Shown: one piece after another, positions 16,481 to 23,668 of the stretch
Numbering within the stretch: the stretch's first letter is position 1
Layout: each line of letters starts with the position of its first letter
Origin: Candidatus Melainabacteria bacterium
GTDB lineage: Bacteria; Cyanobacteriota; Vampirovibrionia; Obscuribacterales; Obscuribacteraceae
Length of the DNA stretch: 29,544 bases
Assembly (NCBI GenBank): GCA_003151275.1
Contig: PLXC01000030.1
Span: 1 to 29,544, forward strand
Direction: 5' to 3'
The notes under the pieces: generated by a model
Told to the model about the DNA's origin: nothing
Databases searched by the model: none
Seen by the model: the letters and a program-made list of their open reading frames with translations, nothing else
Position numbers and translations under genes: made by a program

Positions 16481-16503
16481 GCACATATGGATTATCAGAG
16501 GAT

Positions 16504-16541
16504 AAGCGTAATAAAGCAATTATCGCAAGTAGATTACGCTT
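16504..16541. terminator. Bidirectional hairpin between two convergent genes
   Basis: AAGCGTAAT (16504-16512) pairs perfectly with ATTACGCTT (16533-16541) across a 20-nt loop. It sits between the TonB-C gene (ends 16480) and the octapeptide-repeat gene, and overlaps the stop codon of the latter. AT-rich flanks on both sides would serve termination in either direction. Confidence 0.45.
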
Positions 16542-16905
16542 CGTAGACGACGCGGGCGCCGCCATGCACTTGGACTGTGGAGCCAACGCGAGCGCGCACG
16601 GATGAACCTTTGTGAGCGATTACGCTGGAACCCGGTTGGGCGAAAACAAAAGAACCTTCGTAAGCAATTACTCTTGAGCCGTCTTCGGCGAGAACTTCGG
16701 TGCCAGCTTTTGCCGACACGAGAGAGCCAGACATGGCAGTTATCTGCGACTCGCCCTCAACTACCGCATAAAATCCGTCTTGAATGGAGGACTGCGATTG
16801 TGGATTGAAATCCATTAGTGTGCCGTCAGCTACTCGGTTGAAAGAGCCCTGCTTAAAAACAACTGGCATAAGCGCGTCCCCACTGATTGCTTGAATAATC
16901 GCCAC
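16534..16905 (-). CDS. Octapeptide-repeat (GSxVxAxx) beta-solenoid-like protein
   Basis: A 123-aa protein. Residues 60-123 are exactly eight consecutive octads of the form G-[ST]-x-V-x-[AV]-x-x (for example GTEVLAED, GSRVIAYE, GSFVFAQP, GSSVIAHK, GSSVRARV), running to the last residue. Two octads per coil would give a small beta-solenoid or beta-roll, as in other short-period repeat proteins; this is inference. The N-terminal 59 residues are a mixed segment (MAIIQAISGDALMPVVF, then QDGFYAVVEGES). I use GTG 16905 because GAGG lies 8 nt upstream; the longer GTG start at 16959 has no ribosome site and overlaps the likely promoter. No signal peptide. Function unknown; adhesive, capping or ligand-array roles are possible. 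Confidence 0.72.
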   Translation of the reverse strand: MAIIQAISGDALMPVVFKQGSFNRVADGTLMDFNPQSQSSIQDGFYAVVEGESQITAMSGSLVSAKAGTEVLAEDGSRVIAYEGSFVFAQPGSSVIAHKGSSVRARVGSTVQVHGGARVVYEA

Positions 16906-16962
16906 GGTCCTAACCTCGCTTAAACTCTGTTTTGTATAAACACAGTCTGGACCGTCCACGTG

Positions 16963-16994
16963 ACAATGTTATGACAAGTCTGTGGCAACATTGT
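16963..16994. promoter_or_regulatory. 8-bp inverted repeat upstream of the octapeptide gene
   Basis: ACAATGTT (16963-16970) and AACATTGT (16987-16994) are perfect inverted copies, centre to centre 24 nt apart, 58-90 nt upstream of the GTG start. The sequence between contains TGACA and TGTGGCA half-site-like words. It lies only upstream of the minus-strand gene, because the neighbouring kinase gene ends here. A candidate operator. Confidence 0.35.
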
Positions 16995-17046
16995 GTCATT
17001 TTGCACGGCCCTACTGAAGAAATTTCTTAGTTTACGAAAACCCTGA

Positions 17047-18999
17047 TTAGGGGCGTTCCCAACCTAATTCTTCAAAAGAATGATACAAATCAACGCGACT
17101 GCGCTGACAGTAGAGAAGCGCGATGATTGCCCGCTCCGTGGGAAGACGCTTGCGCTCGATTAGGGACAAGCATTGTCGAGCTGCGATTAAAGTATCGCTA
17201 TCCAATTTACCTTTATTGACCAAGCGTTTAGCTAACTGAGTGCCATCCGCCTCTTCCTGCTCGCAGACTGCATCGACCTCAGCTTGGGAAATCAAACCAG
17301 CACGCAGGATCAGCTCCAGTATGTCTTGAGGGGGCGCTTGCTTAGCTTTGGGAACCGGCGCCACAACAGGCTTTGGATGCTGGCGACGAAATTCCTCCAT
17401 CGCCTCTTCTTTGGTTATCTGACCGTTTCTCATTTCTTGCTGAAGCCGCAGCACAGTTTTCCAAACGCTATTTTTGATCAGTCCTGCTTCCACAAGAATG
17501 GCTTCAACTGGAGTTTCTATACCTTTCTGGTCGGGATTTCCAGAACTGGTCAGGCCCTCAGTAACAATCAAGCCTCCCTGCAAGTGGGCTCTGTCCAGCG
17601 CGCCTGCAGCCTGGGTCAAAGTCATGGAACCACTGCGTAAAAGCATCTGGACTTTTAAAGCAGCCTGATATGTACTGGATGGAAGATCACCTACGTCCAC
17701 AAGGAAGTGCGTTGGCTCAGCCACTTCGGATTCCACATTAACAGGCTTCGCGACATATTCATCCATAATCGCCTGCAACTGATTTTGCAGAACATCGACG
17801 TTGGCTTGACGGTCATCAGGTTCTTTTTCAAGCGCTTTTAAAATGCAGTTCTGCAAACTGATTGGTATGTGCAAATCCGGGCGCACAGCCATTAACGGTG
17901 CAGGAATCTCACAGATGTGTTTACCGATTGTCTGAAGCGCATTGTCGCCAGCCAGAGGAACGAAGCCAGTCAGCGCCTGGTACATCAAACAACCAAGGGC
18001 GTAGATATCCGCTCTGGCGTCAACCTTTTCCCCCTTACATTGTTCGGGACTCATGTAGTAGGGGCTACCGATCAGTTGATCTTCCTGTGTTAGATCTTGA
18101 TTGGTAATTTCCTTTTCAAGCATTTTGCTGACACCAAAATCCACGATCTTGATTTGCTTAGTATCGCCTTTTTTCACCAACATCACGTTGCTCGGTTTCA
18201 AATCACGATGAATGATTCTCTTCTGATGAGCATGCTTCAGGCCATTGCAGCATTGGATGAACAGATCAAGAAAAGTGGGCAGATCCAGTTGACCAACTTC
18301 CTTCAATTCATCATCCAATCCATATCCGTCTATGAACTCCATCACGAGATAGGGAATTGTCGTCTCAAAAAATCCATAGCGATAAACTGAGATCAGATTT
18401 GGATGAGCCAGGCTCATTGCCGCTCGCGCCTCTTGTTCGAAGCGTTTTTTGCTTGTCGGCTCGCGCAAAAGGCGCTTGTGCAGCACTTTCACAGCGACAT
18501 AACGCTCTGTCTCAGTGTCCAGAGCTTTGTAGACCATTCCCATCCCGCCTTCACCAATTTCAGCGAGGACTTTGTATTGGTCGGCAAAGGTGGTTCCCAC
18601 TAACTTGCTGGCGGGCTCTTCTGCCGCCTGTGGGTCGATTTCCTGCGTACTGGGTTGTTCGGGGTCGCTGTGGGGGTTTTGAACAGCTGAGTCAATCAAG
18701 CTTTGGATGTGGGAGACATCGTAGGACTTGTAACTCCACGCCACCGTCTTGTCCGCTCCGGTACCAGTCTGGAGCAACCACGCCGGTGGCGCCTGGCTCT
18801 CGTCGCAGGTAATGCTGAGCACGAAAACCGTCTCGCCTTGGGTCCACTGCAAGCCAAATGGAGTCAGCGGCTTGGCGCGAGCGCGTTGAAGAGTAAACTC
18901 TATGTCCTCTTTGCTCGGTGGGCGAGGCAACTTGTTGGGCCGAAGCGTCGCGCGCGCGTTGCTGTCTGGAGGTTGTCTAAACGAATCCCGAAGAGGCAT
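17047..18999 (-). CDS. Ser/Thr protein kinase with N-terminal extension and helical C-terminal modules
   Basis: A 650-aa Hanks-type kinase. Residues 1-130 are an extra domain with strands (FGLQWTQGETVFVLSITCD, AWLLQTG) not seen in the other kinase here. Kinase domain about 141-405: glycine loop IGEGGMGMV (148-156), Lys171 (VAVKV), Asp266 in HRDLKPSN, Asp287 in DFG, GSPYYMSPEQ. It is catalytically complete. No membrane helix is evident, so it is probably soluble. The C-terminal 230 residues are helical modules in which AG-hydrophobic-Ile repeats (LVEAGLIKNSVW, ILRAGLISQAEVDAVCEQEE, LVNKGKLDSDTLIAARQC) resemble the N-terminal repeat of GspE/PilB-type ATPases. Start moved to ATG 18999: the 29 upstream codons are translated from the repeat array. 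No strong Shine-Dalgarno. It lies 141 bp upstream of the octapeptide gene. Confidence 0.88.
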   Translation of the reverse strand: MPLRDSFRQPPDSNARATLRPNKLPRPPSKEDIEFTLQRARAKPLTPFGLQWTQGETVFVLSITCDESQAPPAWLLQTGTGADKTVAWSYKSYDVSHIQSLIDSAVQNPHSDPEQPSTQEIDPQAAEEPASKLVGTTFADQYKVLAEIGEGGMGMVYKALDTETERYVAVKVLHKRLLREPTSKKRFEQEARAAMSLAHPNLISVYRYGFFETTIPYLVMEFIDGYGLDDELKEVGQLDLPTFLDLFIQCCNGLKHAHQKRIIHRDLKPSNVMLVKKGDTKQIKIVDFGVSKMLEKEITNQDLTQEDQLIGSPYYMSPEQCKGEKVDARADIYALGCLMYQALTGFVPLAGDNALQTIGKHICEIPAPLMAVRPDLHIPISLQNCILKALEKEPDDRQANVDVLQNQLQAIMDEYVAKPVNVESEVAEPTHFLVDVGDLPSSTYQAALKVQMLLRSGSMTLTQAAGALDRAHLQGGLIVTEGLTSSGNPDQKGIETPVEAILVEAGLIKNSVWKTVLRLQQEMRNGQITKEEAMEEFRRQHPKPVVAPVPKAKQAPPQDILELILRAGLISQAEVDAVCEQEEADGTQLAKRLVNKGKLDSDTLIAARQCLSLIERKRLPTERAIIALLYCQRSRVDLYHSFEELGWERP

Positions 19000-19027
19000 C
19001 AAACACCCACGCGCAGAATTCCTACAT

Positions 19028-19138
19028 AAGTCGGGCGGCTTTGCCGCATAGACTATCCTAGGATAAGTCGGGCGGCTTTGCCGCATAGACTATCCTAGGA
19101 TAAGTCGGGCAGCTTTGCTGCATAGACTATCCTAGGAT
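19028..19138 (+). repeat. Three abutting 37-bp hairpin-palindrome repeats
   Basis: Three units of exactly 37 bp abut at 19028-19064, 19065-19101 and 19102-19138. Each has a 5-bp stem-loop (GCGGC-TTT-GCCGC in units 1 and 2; GCAGC-TTT-GCTGC in unit 3) followed by ATAGAC and the perfect 12-bp palindrome TATCCTAGGATA that spans the unit junction. Units 1 and 2 are identical; unit 3 differs at two positions that pair with each other. No spacers, so this is not CRISPR. Same family as the repeats at 9607, 21063 and 27758. Confidence 0.92.
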
Positions 19139-19304
19139 ATGCAAGCCGAGCACTAGAACTCCTAAAGGAATCATACCCCGGCTATTCTGCGCTGAACAAT
19201 GTTTTGGCACTATTTTCGCCAATTGGGCTGACCCGGGGATCAGATTTAGGCGACTCAATTTAACGATCATGCGACTGCTCCGAATTGGAGCACCAGATGC
19301 TTAG
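19139..19304. other. Intergenic region between the repeat array and bdhA 3' end
   Basis: 166 bp that completes a 305-bp gene-free interval. It holds a perfect 6-bp hairpin TGCTCC-GAATT-GGAGCA (19276-19292) just past the bdhA stop on the minus strand, a plausible weak terminator without a U-tract. CCCCGG (19176-19181) and CCGGGG (19233-19238) could close a longer stem. No small gene is evident. Confidence 0.4.
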
Positions 19305-20081
19305 TCAGCGCGCAATCCAACCCCCGTCTATGGGAAGGGCGATGCCGCTGATATTGCAGGCCGCCTCAGAACACATAAATACTGCTAGTGCGGCAATTTG
19401 ATCGGTTTCGACAAAGCGCTTGCTAGGCTGCTTCTCCATGAGCAACTTCATCGTCGCCTCATCGAGATTTAAGTTAGTGTCGTTGGCCAATGCCTCGATT
19501 TGCTTTTCAACAAGGGGAGTGCGCACCCACCCGGGGCAAATTGCATTACAAGTGATGTTCATTTCGGCAGTCTCGAGCGCAACCACTTTTGTCAGCCCGA
19601 CCATGCCATGCTTCGCCGCGACATAAGCGCTCTTGTGCACAGAGGCGACCAGTCCATGAACCGAAGCGATGTTGATGATCCGCCCCCAATTCCTTTTCCT
19701 CATCGAAGGCAGCACGCGGCGGGTTGTATGAAACGACGAGGTCAAATTGATCGCCAGGATTCGATCCCACTGCTCAGCGGGAAATTCTTCAATAGGCGCG
19801 GTGTGTTGAACGCCTGCATTATTGACGAGGATATCAACAGGACCAATGCGCTTCTCACAGTCTGTAAACAGGTCAGCAATTTCTGAGGCGACAGCCATGT
19901 TTGCGGAATTGTAGAGAACTTTGTTGCCGTAAGCGGAAAGCTCCTTGCACAGGCGCTGGATATGGTCCTCGTCTGAAAAGCCATTCAGCATAACGTTGCA
20001 GCCCTCTTTGGCGAAACCGGTGGCGATTGCCAAGCCGATGCCGCTCGTAGAGCCCGTGACAATTGCGCACTTGTTTCGCAT
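19305..20081 (-). CDS. bdhA: D-3-hydroxybutyrate dehydrogenase (SDR family)
   Basis: Oxidises (R)-3-hydroxybutyrate to acetoacetate with NAD, the step that feeds polyhydroxybutyrate or ketone-body carbon into central metabolism. The 258-aa length is typical. NAD motif TGSTSGIG (9-16), NNAG (87-90), catalytic Asn112, Ser140, Tyr153 and Lys157 (SAYVAAKHG) are all present. Segments diagnostic for this SDR subgroup are visible: NNAGVQHTAPIEEFP, RIINIASVHGLVAS, CPGWVRTPLVEKQI, a QPSKRFVETDQIAALAVF helix and LPIDGGW at the end. The ATG follows TAGGAGA at ideal distance. No polymer synthase or depolymerase gene is in the window, so the PHB link is from family knowledge. Confidence 0.92.
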   Translation of the reverse strand: MRNKCAIVTGSTSGIGLAIATGFAKEGCNVMLNGFSDEDHIQRLCKELSAYGNKVLYNSANMAVASEIADLFTDCEKRIGPVDILVNNAGVQHTAPIEEFPAEQWDRILAINLTSSFHTTRRVLPSMRKRNWGRIINIASVHGLVASVHKSAYVAAKHGMVGLTKVVALETAEMNITCNAICPGWVRTPLVEKQIEALANDTNLNLDEATMKLLMEKQPSKRFVETDQIAALAVFMCSEAACNISGIALPIDGGWIAR

Positions 20082-20109
20082 TAGTTCTCCTAATTCACAG
20101 AGTCAAAGA

Positions 20110-20380
20110 TGCCTTGTAAGTTTCATTCTCTAGTTTTATGCAAGGAGTTGTTCGCCATGTTGGGTTTTGTAATTGAGAAGTGTCACATCTAACCAGGAGC
20201 ACCGAGACTGCGTTTTCATGCTCCAGGAAGAGGCTTCACCACAGATGGTGCCCTCGAAGCGACAAGGGCTTGACGGGATCTACGTCTTAGCTGAGATAAG
20301 AAATAGTCCGAATGGGCCAGCGAAAGTCCCAAAAGAAAATCGACAACAGAACACCGCTGGTTGATACCAGCGGTGTTTTG
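20110..20380 (+). ncRNA. Possible structured non-coding RNA with a strong terminator
   Basis: This 344-bp gap between two minus-strand genes has no convincing protein frame, but on the plus strand it ends in an excellent terminator. It contains several stems: GGAGCA (20193-20198) with TGCTCC (20219-20224), and GAGG-ctt-CACC with GGTG-c-CCTC (20230-20255). No plus-strand gene lies upstream to need that terminator, so an independent small RNA is one explanation. The alternative is that the structures belong to the minus-strand leader of bdhA. I cannot match it to 6S, SRP, tmRNA or RNase P RNA. Confidence 0.3.
20350..20377 (+). terminator. Strong 11-bp intrinsic terminator
   Basis: AACACCGCTGG (20350-20360) pairs perfectly with CCAGCGGTGTT (20367-20377) over loop TTGATA, followed by TTGCTTTT on the plus strand. 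On the minus strand it lies 49 nt past the stop of the Gly/Ser/His-rich gene and is followed by a looser T-rich run, so it could also end that gene. Confidence 0.8.
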
Positions 20381-20425
20381 CTTTTCCTTGCAACCGACTA
20401 CCAACCAGTTACCAAAGACTCGAGA

Positions 20426-21001
20426 TTATGTGGAAGTGCCCGTGCCGTCTGCTGTTCCGATCATTCGTACGAGAAAATTCGGTTTTTCTCCTGCTCCGCC
20501 AGTTATCTTGTCGGCGGTTCCCGTGCCGTCAGCTGTTCCGATCATTCGTGCCAGAAAATTCGGTTTTTCTCCTGCTCCGCCGGCTCCTTCAAGCGAACCA
20601 GCTGAGGTCAAAGGAGCGCCGACGCCGCCATCTGGAGATTGTTGTCCGAATCCTCCTCTGCCATATGCTTTGTCTGGGTATTGTTGTCCAGGACCGCCTG
20701 GGCCAGCTCCATCCGGAGCAGGTGAGCCAATTTGACTCGATTTATATATGTCACCGCAATTTTGCAAACCTTGTTGAATGGCTGCGTTAGCCCTTGCATC
20801 CGCATCACCAGCGGGACGACCCATGTGGCTGCCAGACTGTCCACTGTGCGATCCACCCGGACTGCCAACGTGAGAGTCAGAAGAAGAGCGTCCAACATGC
20901 GACCCGTGTTCTGGACGTCCCCAGGCGTTTGAGGCTATCCCTCTAGCACCAGAATGATCTTCGGCACGTCCTTCGTGATTGCTCAGTCTATCGTTGCTCA
21001 T
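20426..21001 (-). CDS. Gly/Ser/His-rich low-complexity protein with a duplicated C-terminal motif
   Basis: A 191-aa protein without signal peptide or membrane helix. Residues 30-65 are rich in Gly, Ser and His with repeated SHVG/SHMG words. A short helix (DARANAAIQQGLQNCGDIY) with the only Cys follows. Residues 95-140 are Gly/Pro/Gln-rich (GPGGPGQQYPD, GGFGQQSPDGG). The end carries two near-identical 27-residue units, each GGAGEKPNFL-[AV]-RMIGTADGTGT, an 81-bp tandem duplication in the DNA. Start set at ATG 21001, which follows AAGAGG; the longer frame to 21088 is repeat-derived. No family recognised. The composition suggests an intrinsically disordered or metal-binding protein; this is inference. 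Confidence 0.75.
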   Translation of the reverse strand: MSNDRLSNHEGRAEDHSGARGIASNAWGRPEHGSHVGRSSSDSHVGSPGGSHSGQSGSHMGRPAGDADARANAAIQQGLQNCGDIYKSSQIGSPAPDGAGPGGPGQQYPDKAYGRGGFGQQSPDGGVGAPLTSAGSLEGAGGAGEKPNFLARMIGTADGTGTADKITGGAGEKPNFLVRMIGTADGTGTST

Positions 21002-21062
21002 GTGGCACCTCTTGCGGTTGGTAGATTTGGTAAGTAATTGGATAGCCTCTGCACCCTTGGGG

Positions 21063-21165
21063 TCTATCCTAGGAGCGCCTATGCACACTAGTGGGGTCTA
21101 TGCACACGAGTGGGGTCTATTCAGCAAGCTGCCCGACTCCGCAAGCTGCTCGGCTGCCTATGCGA
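21063..21165 (-). repeat. Repeat cluster upstream of the Gly/Ser/His-rich gene (inverted relative to the 19028 array)
   Basis: Read on the minus strand it contains GAGCAGCTTGC, then TCGGGCAGCTTGCTG, two 19-bp near-copies of the ATAGACCCCACT type (on the plus strand 21080-21098 and 21099-21117, one difference), and ATAGGCGCTCCTAGG, which is the 15-bp unit of the 9642 array with two changes. It lies 62 nt or more upstream of the chosen start. Confidence 0.8.
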
Positions 21166-21283
21166 ATCACTTTAGCCATCAAATTCGTTCAGATCTTGAA
21201 CAAAGGAAATCCAATTCTTAAAACGTGATCCGCACCAAACGAAGTGTTATATAAGAAGGAAGTCACCGCTTCTATGGGGACAC

Positions 21284-21967
21284 ATGGCAAAAATTCTCTT
21301 TGTTGAAGACGATCTAGATTTATCTGAGCGGGTGATTGAGCGCCTCAAGGCGGAGGATCACGTAGTCGAGCACGCGAGCACGGGCACTGAAGGTGCATTG
21401 AAACTCGAATATGGTGCGTTCGACCTAATTCTCATCGATTGGAGTCTTCCAGAGCTGAGCGGGATTGAGTTGTGCAAACAATTTCGTGCCCGGGGCGGCA
21501 AGACACCCGTGATCATGCTGACTGGCAAGACATCTTCTCTTGAGAAGGAAGAAGGACTTGACTCAGGCGCGGATGATTACGTCACTAAACCCTGTGACGT
21601 GCGAGAACTCCTTGCGCGGATACGCGCTTTACTCAGACGCCCGCCCTCTTTTGTTGGCAGTGTTTTACAAGTCGGCGCTTTGACACTGAACACGGTATCG
21701 CACGGGGTAACGATGGCGGGAAAAGATGTGGCGCTGCAGCCCAGAGAGTTCGCTTTGCTTGAATTCCTGATGAAATATCCCGATCAACCGTTTAGCCCTG
21801 AAACACTTCAGCAAAGGCTGTGGTCAACCGATTCTGAATCGTCTCTTGAAGCTGTATACACTTGCATTACAAAGTTGCGTAAGAAGCTTGGTGCCAACGG
21901 AGTCGCCTCACCAATTCGCACTGCGTATGGCGTTGGCTACAAGTTATCATCTGCAGGCAACGAATGA
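21284..21967 (+). CDS. OmpR/PhoB-type response regulator
   Basis: A 227-aa two-component regulator. The receiver domain 1-120 has the acidic pair Glu8/Asp9-Asp10, phosphoacceptor Asp52 (LILIDWSLPE), Thr80 and Lys102 (VTKPCD). The C-terminal winged-helix DNA-binding domain (about 128-222) shows LQPREFALLEFLMKYPDQ, then the recognition region SLEAVYTCITKLRKKLG and the wing RTAYGVGYKL. It binds DNA as a phosphorylated dimer. ATG preceded by GGGG at short distance. The cognate histidine kinase gene starts 19 nt downstream. Targets are unknown. The gene diverges from the Gly/Ser/His-rich gene, making that gene a candidate target. Confidence 0.95.
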   Translation: MAKILFVEDDLDLSERVIERLKAEDHVVEHASTGTEGALKLEYGAFDLILIDWSLPELSGIELCKQFRARGGKTPVIMLTGKTSSLEKEEGLDSGADDYVTKPCDVRELLARIRALLRRPPSFVGSVLQVGALTLNTVSHGVTMAGKDVALQPREFALLEFLMKYPDQPFSPETLQQRLWSTDSESSLEAVYTCITKLRKKLGANGVASPIRTAYGVGYKLSSAGNE

Positions 21968-21986
21968 TGTTCACAACTAGCCAGCG

Positions 21987-23474
21987 ATGAAACGAAGTTT
22001 TACCTTAGCGCAAAAGGGTTTCATTATCGTCGGGTTGCCGCTTTTGTTTGAGTTGGCTTTGCTGATTACTTTGAACAACGTGCTGATTCAAACAGAGCGC
22101 GAGGTTGAAAATGAGATGCGAGCGAGAAAAATAACCAACATAATGAATCGCTTCCAGACCGACTACGGCAACAATGTCGCCTCTGTGACTGGTTATTTTC
22201 TGGGCGGGGGCAGCGGCACCAATTACTTGCAACAATTCCACAATGGCAAAATGCAAATTGCCCAATTGTTTGAGCATTTATCAACACTTGTGCCGGGCTC
22301 GGGTGACGAGCAAAAAACGCTGGCCAATATGAAAGCTACATCTGACGAAGGCATTAAAGGATTAGAGGCGATCCTTGCCCAGGTCAAGGATCGCAATATT
22401 GGTGCGGCGATATCTATGTTCAAAGAACTGAAGCCGCTCATTCAGAACGCCACGCATAAAATGCAGGAAATTATTGACGAGGAAGAGAAGATTGCTCAAC
22501 GAAGTTCAGAACAGCAGACCCGGTCACGATCAACAGTGAAGTGGGTGATTGTGCTCGGGACAATTTTGAATCTTGTTCTGGCCGTTTCATTGGCGATATT
22601 TTTCAACAGAAATCTGACCAGTCGTTTGTCGACAATGCTTGATAATACTTTGCGCCTCGCTAGCAAAGAACGGCTCAACAAGCCGGTAGGAGGAGCTGAT
22701 GAAATTGCTAATCTCGATCAAGTGTTTCACGAAATGGCCGAGGCTCTAGAAAATGCCAATAAACAGAAGAACGATCTGTTAGAAATGGTGGCACACGACT
22801 TGCGCTCTCCACTAATGTCAATCCAGACATCTCTGGATTTGTTGACCTCGACAGCATTTGCGACGACGCCAGAAAAAGCGAAGAGCGAGGCAGTCACCGC
22901 ATCAAAAAATGTCAGCCGGCTGATCCATTTGATTAACGATCTGCTCACTCTAGAAAGGATGGACGCCGGACAGCTAAAGCTAGACAAGAAGGAAGTTTCG
23001 CTATCCTGGGTGACAGAAAATGCAATCGATGCGTTGGACAGTTATGCCAAGTCAAAACAAATAGAAATCACATATCCAGACCAAGCACCAGTAGTGATCG
23101 CTGACAGCGACCGGCTGATCCAGGTCTTGATCAATTTGCTTACCAATTCAATCAAGTTCTCCCCGGAAGGGAGCAAGATAAGGATTTCATATGGTTGCAA
23201 ATCCAACTTTACTGAATTGAGAGTGGAAGATAGTGGCAGAGGCATTCCTGAGGCGACCAGGTCGAAGATATTTGACCGCTTCGAACAGGTCAGTCAAGAC
23301 GATCAAAAAAACGGCACTGGTTTAGGCCTGGCCATTTGTAAGGCAATAATGATCGCTCACGGTGGCGGAATCGCAGTTGAGAGCAAGGAAGGCGTGGGCA
23401 GTACTTTTTGCCTGACAATTCCATCGGCAAATCAGACAGTCGCAGTCACGCCTCAATCATATATAGAGGATTGA
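21987..23474 (+). CDS. Membrane sensor histidine kinase
   Basis: A 495-aa partner of the response regulator upstream. Membrane helix 1 about 12-34, an extracytoplasmic helical sensor of about 150 residues rich in Lys/Glu/Gln (of the four-helix or CHASE3-like kind, by pattern only), membrane helix 2 about 185-206, HAMP-like linker about 207-260. HisKA follows with phosphoacceptor His270 (EMVAHDLRSPL), then the HATPase domain with N box Asn387 (LINLLTNSIKFS), G1 box DSGRG (415-419), F box FDRFEQ and G2 box GTGLGL (443-448). All catalytic boxes are intact. It phosphorylates the adjacent OmpR-type regulator. The signal is unknown. Start ATG 21987 begins a basic signal-anchor; the ribosome site is weak, which suggests coupling. 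Confidence 0.95.
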   Translation: MKRSFTLAQKGFIIVGLPLLFELALLITLNNVLIQTEREVENEMRARKITNIMNRFQTDYGNNVASVTGYFLGGGSGTNYLQQFHNGKMQIAQLFEHLSTLVPGSGDEQKTLANMKATSDEGIKGLEAILAQVKDRNIGAAISMFKELKPLIQNATHKMQEIIDEEEKIAQRSSEQQTRSRSTVKWVIVLGTILNLVLAVSLAIFFNRNLTSRLSTMLDNTLRLASKERLNKPVGGADEIANLDQVFHEMAEALENANKQKNDLLEMVAHDLRSPLMSIQTSLDLLTSTAFATTPEKAKSEAVTASKNVSRLIHLINDLLTLERMDAGQLKLDKKEVSLSWVTENAIDALDSYAKSKQIEITYPDQAPVVIADSDRLIQVLINLLTNSIKFSPEGSKIRISYGCKSNFTELRVEDSGRGIPEATRSKIFDRFEQVSQDDQKNGTGLGLAICKAIMIAHGGGIAVESKEGVGSTFCLTIPSANQTVAVTPQSYIED

Positions 23475-23518
23475 TGGGGATTGTGGCGATTGATTGCCAT
23501 TGAGAGAACCGACTTGGC

Positions 23519-23668
23519 ATGGTGCACCATTGCTCCATTTATGACACTGCGCTAATTTACTTACTCAAGCGTGATTACTCACAAGCAGAGGCAGTGATAT
23601 TTATTCGTCTCACCACTCGTCAATTATCCGCCACATTAGACCCAGCAAATCAAACAGTATACGGATAA
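23519..23668 (+). pseudogene. Short TPR-like ORF, probably a gene remnant
   Basis: A 49-codon frame from an ATG embedded in the palindrome ATGGTGCACCAT to TAA. Its product contains YDTALIYLLKRDYSQAEAV, which follows the pattern of kinesin-light-chain-type TPRs (A-x-x-Y-x-x-x-x-D-Y-x-x-A-E) and continues with LSATLDPANQTV where such repeats have LG-x-x-HP-x-V. One repeat alone cannot fold as a TPR domain, so this is likely a leftover of a degraded TPR gene. No Shine-Dalgarno is visible. Confidence 0.4.

Noticed and set aside
19028..19138. CRISPR-like array
   Set aside because: Units abut directly without spacers, only three copies, and no cas genes nearby.
20173..20364. 63-aa plus-strand ORF before the strong terminator
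   Set aside because: The start lacks a ribosome site, the composition looks random, and the frame ends inside the terminator stem.
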